Assembly: GCA_002450165.1 (NCBI GenBank)
Contig: DJYQ01000012.1
Location: 64,756-77,207 of the forward strand
Source: Prevotellaceae bacterium UBA6974
Lineage (GTDB): Bacteria > Bacteroidota > Bacteroidia > Bacteroidales > Bacteroidaceae
Reading direction: 5' to 3'
Length of the DNA stretch: 12,452 bases
Part shown: positions 9,201 to 12,452 of the stretch, piece after piece
Numbering within the stretch: the stretch's first letter is position 1
Layout of the letters: every line of letters begins with the position of its first letter
Notes under the pieces: generated by a model
The model's input: the letters and a program-made list of their open reading frames with translations, nothing else
Databases searched by the model: none
What the model was told of the DNA's origin: nothing
Made by a program: the position numbers and the translations under genes

Positions 9201-9493
9201 TTGATAATGTCCTGACGGAATTCTTCATCATAGACAATCTTAGCTTTCTCTGCACTCTCCAACATCAACATCGTTTTGTTATGTCTGCGGAAAATATCAT
9301 CGATGTTAATACCTACAAGTATCTTGATTTCCTCAACATCCTTCAACTCCTTACGAAGTTTGAAATAGCCTGAAGAACGAAAGAATCCGACAACAGCCAA
9401 GAATCGGTCGAAGTTTGCCATGCCTGATGCTATACCCTTCAATTTGTCAAAAAGAGTATTGCCTGTATCATTATTGAAAAACTTACTGCTCAT
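6215..9493 (-). CDS. SNF2-family helicase with N-terminal PLD-like nuclease domain
   Basis: This 1092-residue protein starts at ATG 9493. Residues about 15-200 form a phospholipase-D-like domain: LVGINIDD (59-66), a histidine-lysine pair in LHAKFYL (131-137) and GSSNISDSGLG (154-164). Helicase motifs follow in order: Walker A DVVGLGKT (275-282), DEAH (357-360), LSATPLNNRPEDLL (397-410), LAEGVNLH (765-772) and the arginine-finger motif QRIGRVNRIG (791-800). The C-terminal region of about 280 residues is unassigned and charged. SNF2 enzymes translocate on double-stranded DNA using ATP, and PLD domains of this kind act as nucleases in enzymes such as BfiI and NgoAVII. By inference this is the translocase/nuclease arm of a restriction system whose modification arm is the methylase 41 bp downstream. 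It is the first of five packed genes. The usual aspartate of a full HKD motif is not obvious after the lysine, so nuclease activity is a prediction. Confidence 0.93.
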   Translation of the reverse strand: MSSKFFNNDTGNTLFDKLKGIASGMANFDRFLAVVGFFRSSGYFKLRKELKDVEEIKILVGINIDDIFRRHNKTMLMLESAEKAKIVYDEEFRQDIINARYAPEVEEGILQMCQDLVDGRLQMKIHSTKNLHAKFYLCLPQNHSEHTDGWVIMGSSNISDSGLGTTQSPRYELNVAMKDFDDVDYCHSEFKKLWEEAVTLTIDDVESIKQKTYLGYQPTPYEIYLKVLIDTFGDQIEDDFSIQLPNGVMELKYQTDAVIQGFQMLMRHNGLFLADVVGLGKTMIATMIAKRFIEANGRNTSILVVFPPALRENWEDTFKLFGIYHKAQFITNGKLDRVLDGKDRYKSKEEFDLIIVDEAHGFRNGGSGKYDDLQKICKADCVNTGLLKSLRKKVMLLSATPLNNRPEDLLNLLLLFQDSQSCTIDGIPNLKGFFAEHIKAYSLLMKERETRDVTADVDRIYEVIRERVIDKVTVRRTRSNIENDPEYKKDLKAQGIVFPKPLAPTPLEYEMDVDTSNRFFYTLNVLSDDKFEPHLNYARYRAIEFLKPEYRAKYRNAVHVGQTLAGIYRVHMVKRLESSFHAFKLSLATLLRITDDMLKMFAEDKVIIAPDLNVKDLQAKGMELDEIIEKALEKGYNESDILYKSEDFDPDFIAMLQHDKKVLEALNADWKQEHDDQKFDLFREKLENEFFDSRNLSGKLVVFSESVDTLNYLKGRLENELGRKDVLTVTAENRDRRATDIKENFDANSAVKKDRYNIILTSDVLAEGVNLHRSHIIVNYDSPWNASRLMQRIGRVNRIGSVAEYIYNYMFYPSPQGNKQIKLYENALVKLQGFHSAFGEDVQIYSKEEIVKQFKMFDSNVKDSMDAKLALIRELRNVFNNNRELYDKVKQLPLKSRVARNTGKHTDKTIIFVSSDVKTEFYLATDKTVVPIDFLEAVKYLKAKPEEEPAPFLPDSKNYDHVNRALRKYTSEYVEAADDSSINRTDLDNISKTALNFLRKLKQTFTDSMVKVQCDVLAAYINNGVYTQLPRRLRDLSKPYKGDKMQIKQDEDKLKKEVLSLVDEYQTISKEKQEEAVPKVSDPQIIISETFI

Positions 9494-9539
9494 ATATTAT
9501 TGTGAAACTTTCTATTGTATCGCTTACGAATATGATTTA

Positions 9540-10238
9540 CTATTTCACCATCTCTAAGATTGTCTCTGGTGATGTTGACAATTCGATTACAGCACATAAT
9601 CCGGCACCAATATCTTTTACGCTGGCACCAAGGAGATATGCCTTATTTATTGTCGATAATCAAGAAGCGGTCATGATTTCTGTGGGGCAATTGTACAAAC
9701 GTAATCTCTGGATATTGTTCATTGTGTTTCTTTAAGTCTATCTGGAATTGCTCGCTGTAGCGCGTATGGATGGTGGCTGTCACACCTTCAGCACGCTACT
9801 AAGCATGGCAACTCCATTGCGAGTGAAAGCATAAGGAAGTTTTCTTGTTCCACCCCATCTTGATATCGCAATTTGCGACTTCAAGTTCTTGTTGTCCTGA
9901 TTATCGGTAATATTTGATATCGCAAATTGCGATTTCAAAAAATCAAATTCTTCTTTGGTCAACTGAAACATGAAGTCGTCAGGGAATCGTTCTATGTTAC
10001 GTTTTACCTGCTCATTCAGACGACGTGTTTCTACCCCATATAGAAAAGCCAAATCTGAGTCAAGCATCACTTGCTGTCCTCTGATAAGTCGAATCATTGA
10101 CTTGATGCTAACGCTTTCAGGACTGCTTTGTGCAACCGACGTTATCACCTCGTCATGGTTTTGGGCTACTTCATTAAGGTTATCACATTTTGCAATAACC
10201 TTAGGTTCAACTTTTTCAGCAGCTATCTTCTTTGCCAT
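9540..10238 (-). pseudogene. decayed ORF6N-domain gene with out-of-frame C-terminal remnant
   Basis: An intact frame of 152 codons runs from ATG 10238 to TGA at 9780-9782. Residues about 43-150 match the ORF6N DNA-binding domain of phage-like and Bacteroidota regulators: IRGQQVMLDSDLAFLYGVET (52-71), RNIERFPDDFMFQLTKEEF and YAFTRNGVAMLSSVL. Homologues normally continue past MLSSVL for another 100-200 residues, but here the frame stops within four codons. Downstream on the same strand, another frame (about 9780-9655) encodes TIHTRYSEQFQIDLKKHNEQ and HDRFLIIDNK, then a stop. A further shift gives AYLLGASVKDIGAGLCAVIE, ending in TAG at 9540-9542. From memory, this resembles the C-terminal domain of longer ORF6N proteins (HDRFLIID...GASLKDLG), so the gene appears to have lost an internal segment and then gathered frameshifts. 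The N-terminal 152 residues may still be made and bind DNA. The promoter upstream may also serve the operon. Confidence 0.8.
9861..9938 (-). repeat. pair of in-frame direct repeats, each carrying a 13-bp palindrome
   Basis: Two copies of a near-identical 24-base segment begin at 9861 and 9915, exactly 54 bp (18 codons) apart. Each contains TCGCAAnTTGCGA, a palindrome with 6-bp arms (9866-9878 and 9920-9932). In the protein they give the repeated LKSQ(F/I)AIS, separated by NITDNQDNKN. This lies just where ORF6N proteins vary, before the GG-R-x-x-PYAF segment. Confidence 0.7.
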
Positions 10239-10272
10239 ATTGCTCTCAACGGATTATGTCTTTTATTGGCTA

Positions 10273-10288
10273 CAAAAATACAAAAATA
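10273..10288 (-). promoter_or_regulatory. candidate Bacteroidota -7 promoter element, tandem copy
   Basis: Read on the minus strand, TATTTTTG occurs twice in tandem (10281-10288 and 10273-10280). This fits the Bacteroidota -7 consensus TAnnTTTG and lies about 35-50 bp upstream of the ORF6N ATG. No clear TTTG -33 box is present at the expected distance. The adjacent palindrome at 10294-10310 occupies that place. Confidence 0.5.
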
Positions 10289-10293
10289 TCTTG

Positions 10294-10310
10294 TATAACC
10301 TTTGGTTATA
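10294..10310. promoter_or_regulatory. 17-bp perfect palindrome, candidate operator
   Basis: TATAACCTTTGGTTATA has 7-bp arms around TTT. It lies 5 bp upstream of the tandem -7 elements, covering the -33 region of the ORF6N promoter, which is where a repressor or activator dimer would act. Autoregulation by the ORF6N protein is possible but is not shown by the sequence. Confidence 0.5.
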
Positions 10311-10797
10311 TCGAAAAATTGCCTTTTGATGGCTTACTTTTATGATTTTTGTGCAAATGATGTGTTCATAAGCCTATTTTTGTGTTCAAAATGGGATGAT
10401 AATACTAATTTTCATTCTCGTTAGCGCTTTGCAAGGAACAACAACGAAGTGTCTTTCGAGAGAAAGAACGAAGACACCACCTTACACACTTTTCGAGTAT
10501 GATAACTTCTGCAATTTCAGACTCAAATTTAAACTCTGGTAAAAAAAGACTACTTACATATTTATTTCTTCGCTCAATCTTGTAACAGCGCATAACTTTG
10601 CAGTGAAAATCGGGGTAGCATCTTCCACTATCTCTGGCAATAAACGGATAATGGCATTCATGGAAGAGAGTGCTGAAAAGTGAATATTTACAACACAATA
10701 AAGATACTTTTATGAATTCTGAAAATTCCATCTTAGGCAACCAGCTGGTTGTGATGAGCAGAGCAGACTTAGATGCTCGGGTAGTAAGGTTTTTACT

Positions 10798-11124
10798 TTA
10801 TATTCCCCAGCCTGTATTCTTCTTCGTTCCGTCCCAGTTGGTAAGCTCACTTGTGGAACCGCCACCGCCAACACCGATACTACCTCTACCGCCAGCAGCA
10901 AGGAGTAAACCCAACATCAAATCCTTGGAAACGGTCATTGCATCGCAAAGTTGTTGGGTACGAGAAGAGGTAAGACTAATTTTGAAATCTGATGAGATGC
11001 CTGTCCACGATACCTTCTCTAACAGATAGGCGGCAGCCATCTTGCGTTGCTTTTCATCTGCTAGGTCAAGACCACGTGTTAATGTTTTGGCAATGATGCC
11101 CCTTGCCCCTGCATTTAAGAGCCT
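10798..11124 (-). pseudogene. orphan Gly-rich C-terminal coding fragment, 5'-truncated
   Basis: The frame is open from 11124 (just inside a TAA at 11125-11127) to the TAA at 10798-10800, 108 codons. Protein-like sequence begins well before the first ATG (11040): AGARGIIAKTLTRGLDLADE, then KQRKMAAAYLLEKVSWTGIS. No ATG, GTG or TTG precedes that ATG in frame, so either translation starts at 11040 (80 residues) or the 5' part of a longer gene has been lost. The middle part (SDFKISLTSSRTQQLCDAMT, VSKDLMLGLLLAAGG) looks helical. The end is a glycine-rich linker followed by a short tail, GGGGSTSELTNWDGTKKNTG, typical of protein C termini. I cannot assign a family. The 5' end falls inside the 11-bp repeat array, which suggests the array and the truncation are linked. 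Confidence 0.45.
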
Positions 11125-11400
11125 TTACCTTCGCTTTACCTATACATCACCTTCACATCAGATATACATTACCTTTACTATTGAGTATAGGTGATGCCTG
11201 TCTATAGGCTGTCTAAAGTATAGGTGGAGGCTCGCGGTGTCAACCGATTTCAGTCGCAAAAAGCGCATTGGCATACCTTTCGCATACCCTTCGCATAGTG
11301 TAGGCATAGGGTTCGCATACCCTTGGTAGCCTCTTTGGGTATGCCAAGGGGCTGGGTAGGAGCAGAGTAGGAGCAGAGTGGTTGCTGCCTGGGTGCTGGC
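11105..11400. repeat. array of about 27 degenerate units in strict 11-bp register
   Basis: Cutting the minus strand every 11 bases from about 11400 to 11105 lines up related units with no loss of phase. Exact or near copies include ACTCTGCTCCT twice in tandem (11358-11379), AAGGGTATGCG twice (11314-11324 and 11281-11291) with AACCCTATGCC and TACACTATGCG between them and AAAGGTATGCC after. Further on come ACCTATACTTT and ACCTATACTCA (33 bp apart), AGACAGCCTAT next to AGACAGGCATC, and GATGTGAAGGT, GATGTATAGGT, AAAGCGAAGGT in a row. Eleven bases is close to one helical turn and is not a multiple of three, so neither ordinary coding repeats nor a CRISPR array explains it. The motif drifts along the array while the spacing is kept. 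I do not recognise the element. Confidence 0.8.
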
Positions 11401-11668
11401 AAGACTCTCATGAAATCTGGTTCATCCGACAAATGCGTGGTTGATTTCACCTCCCCCACTGAAGAGCCTCTTATGTGGAGTTGGCTTTGCCTTCGTTTTC
11501 TCGCCAAGGCTATGATTAAGCGAGCTTATCATTGCTCTTTTGGCTTATCGAAAACGTTGAAAGAAGTATCTTCCGACTAATACTTCCTCCGCACTATGAT
11601 TCATCGGAATGTATTTTTACCAGTTCACGTTCTGGCGAGCGGACTCACTTTGACTTCGTCTTATTCCC
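11401..11668. other. 268-bp stretch without a gene
   Basis: No gene is supported here. A minus-strand frame at 11250-11507 overlaps this stretch but mainly translates the 11-bp array and looks spurious. The stretch holds one hairpin (listed separately) between the end of the DUF4143 gene and the array. Confidence 0.5.
11563..11586 (-). terminator. weak candidate hairpin downstream of the DUF4143 gene
   Basis: Minus-strand GAAGTAT and ATACTTC form a 7-bp stem with a 10-base loop, followed by a short pyrimidine run (TTTC). It lies about 85 bp after the stop at 11669. The stem is short and AT-rich and the T-run is poor, so termination is uncertain. Confidence 0.3.
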
Positions 11669-12452
11669 TCACACCCCCATCAGCCATTTCCACACTGGTT
11701 CCACGGGTATTCCCTCTTCCGTGCCTTCCTCGTCGTAAGTAATCAGAAGACACTTCCAGTCCTCGTGCGCCTTGGCAAACTTAGCCAATGGTGGCACCTC
11801 CCTGTTGTAAGTGGTCTCATCCTTGATGCTGTAGGACACCTGTATGGCCAGCTTCTCGTCAGGTACTATGAAGTCTATCTCTTTCTCGGCATTTAGGAAA
11901 AACACATTCTTTTTGCCAAACCGCCTGCACAGTTCCACCGCCACCATGTTCTCCAGCAGTGAAGTCTCCGAGTTCATCAGGAACAGATTAAGCAATCCGT
12001 TGTCTATAAAATAATACTTCTTTTGCATTTCCTTCTCCGTCAGCTTACCCACCTCGTTCTCCATGGGCAGTATCAGCCAACTGTCAGCGGCATAACCCGC
12101 ATAGTCTATTGTAGTAGGTACACTGATGGGCGATCCCGTTGACACTATCACATTCTTCAGTCTGTTATACGACAGCGGTTGCTTCACGCTCTCTGCCATT
12201 TTCTTAATCAGGATGTTCAGTACCCTGTCGTTCTTAATGTTGTTTCGAGCACAGATGTCCCCCAGGTAGATTTTCTGGTAAAGACTTGAAAGCATAGCCC
12301 GCTTGTTCTTGAACGACAGGATTTCTGGCAGACCTCCGTAATAGAAGTACTCATTTAGATGTCGCTTCACCTCACTTCTCTGGATAGTGTCATACTCCCA
12401 ATGCTCTTTCAGCTCTACATGCTGCGCCGCCAGATACTCTTTGAATGAATAT
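11669..12452 (-). CDS. DUF4143-type ATPase, C-terminal part, 5' end beyond the window
   Basis: The frame is open from the right edge to TGA at 11669-11671, about 260 codons. A GTG at 12370 is not the true start, because coding sequence typical of the family continues upstream: YSFKEYLAAQHVELKEHWEY matches the region after the AAA+ core where these proteins read PLSFxEYL. The part seen corresponds to the lid and the DUF4143 nuclease-like domain: YYGGLPEIL, YLGDICARNNIKN, PLSYNRLKNVI, YYFIDNGLLN, LLENMVAVELCRRFGKKNVF and EKEIDFIV (the E-x-D-F-V type core of the C-terminal domain). The Walker motifs should lie outside the window. Proteins of this family are abundant and often multicopy in Bacteroidales, and their physiological role is poorly defined. 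It is separated from the defence-like operon by more than 2 kb of non-coding and decayed sequence, so it is probably unrelated. Confidence 0.9.
   Translation of the reverse strand, partial: YSFKEYLAAQHVELKEHWEYDTIQRSEVKRHLNEYFYYGGLPEILSFKNKRAMLSSLYQKIYLGDICARNNIKNDRVLNILIKKMAESVKQPLSYNRLKNVIVSTGSPISVPTTIDYAGYAADSWLILPMENEVGKLTEKEMQKKYYFIDNGLLNLFLMNSETSLLENMVAVELCRRFGKKNVFFLNAEKEIDFIVPDEKLAIQVSYSIKDETTYNREVPPLAKFAKAHEDWKCLLITYDEEGTEEGIPVEPVWKWLMGV

Larger units (their letters stand above)
10239..10797. other. 559-bp stretch without a convincing gene
   Basis: Apart from the promoter and palindrome near its left end, I see no recognisable gene. A minus-strand frame at 10405-10740 (111 codons, starting MPKMEFSEFIK) is open but Cys/Arg/Ser-rich and resembles no family I know. 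It directly follows the Gly-rich orphan frame, so it could be a relic or chance. A 7-bp stem with a 15-base loop (GTGTCTT at 10449-10455, AAGACAC at 10471-10477) is present without a T-tract. Confidence 0.4.

Noticed and set aside
9502..9548. GTGAAA and TTTCAC as a regulatory inverted repeat before the helicase.
   Set aside because: The arms are only 6 bp with a 35-base loop, which is easily expected by chance.
1..10238. Calling the locus DISARM, BREX or Druantia.
   Set aside because: DrmA/DrmB, BrxC/PglZ and DruE-type genes are not visible. Only the methylase, SNF2 and PLD components are shared in kind.
10405..10740. A 111-codon minus-strand hypothetical gene.
   Set aside because: Composition is Cys/Arg/Ser-rich with no recognisable fold or start signal. 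It is kept only as a remark in the intergenic entry.
11105..11400. The repeat array as a CRISPR or a plasmid-type iteron set.
   Set aside because: There are no 25-40 bp repeats with unique spacers and no cas gene. Iterons are usually near-identical and longer, and no replication initiator gene is nearby.
11250..11507. An 85-codon minus-strand frame.
   Set aside because: It mostly translates the 11-bp repeat array and has no protein-like pattern or start context.

Overview
The window looks like a chromosomal accessory region of a member of the Bacteroidota, most likely Bacteroidales (a Prevotella/Bacteroides-type gut bacterium). The basis is the protein families present (ORF6N, AlbA_2 plus ATPase, DUF4143 ATPase), the absence of strong Shine-Dalgarno sites, and a tandem TAnnTTTG-type -7 promoter element upstream of the ORF6N gene. 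No rRNA, tRNA, CRISPR array or complete insertion sequence was seen. All supported genes lie on the minus strand.

Layout in transcription order, right to left. (a) 11669-12452: 3' part of a DUF4143-type ATPase gene that runs off the right edge. (b) 11105-11668: non-coding, dominated by a striking array of about 27 degenerate units kept in strict 11-bp register. (c) 10798-11124: a 5'-truncated, Gly-rich orphan reading frame. (d) 10239-10797: mostly empty, ending in a palindrome and promoter in front of (e) 9540-10238, a decayed ORF6N gene whose C-terminal domain survives only as an out-of-frame remnant. (f) 1-9493: five closely packed genes with gaps of 41, 5, 0 and 12 bp: an SNF2 helicase with an N-terminal PLD-like domain, an Eco57I-like adenine methyltransferase with a C-terminal specificity region, a 332-residue HEPN-like protein, a small helical protein, and an AlbA_2/GHKL-ATPase/winged-helix protein open at the left edge.

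The five-gene unit reads as a restriction-modification-like defence operon. The methyltransferase would mark self DNA, and the PLD-helicase is the best candidate for ATP-driven translocation and cleavage. The HEPN-like and AlbA_2/ATPase proteins would be accessory regulators or effectors. It shares a methylase, an SNF2 helicase and a PLD module with DISARM, but has the PLD fused to the helicase and lacks DrmA/DrmB-like genes in view. The specificity half of the methylase and the HEPN-like gene form an AT-rich block, which suggests this part was exchanged as a unit. The assignment to defence is inference from domain content and gene order.
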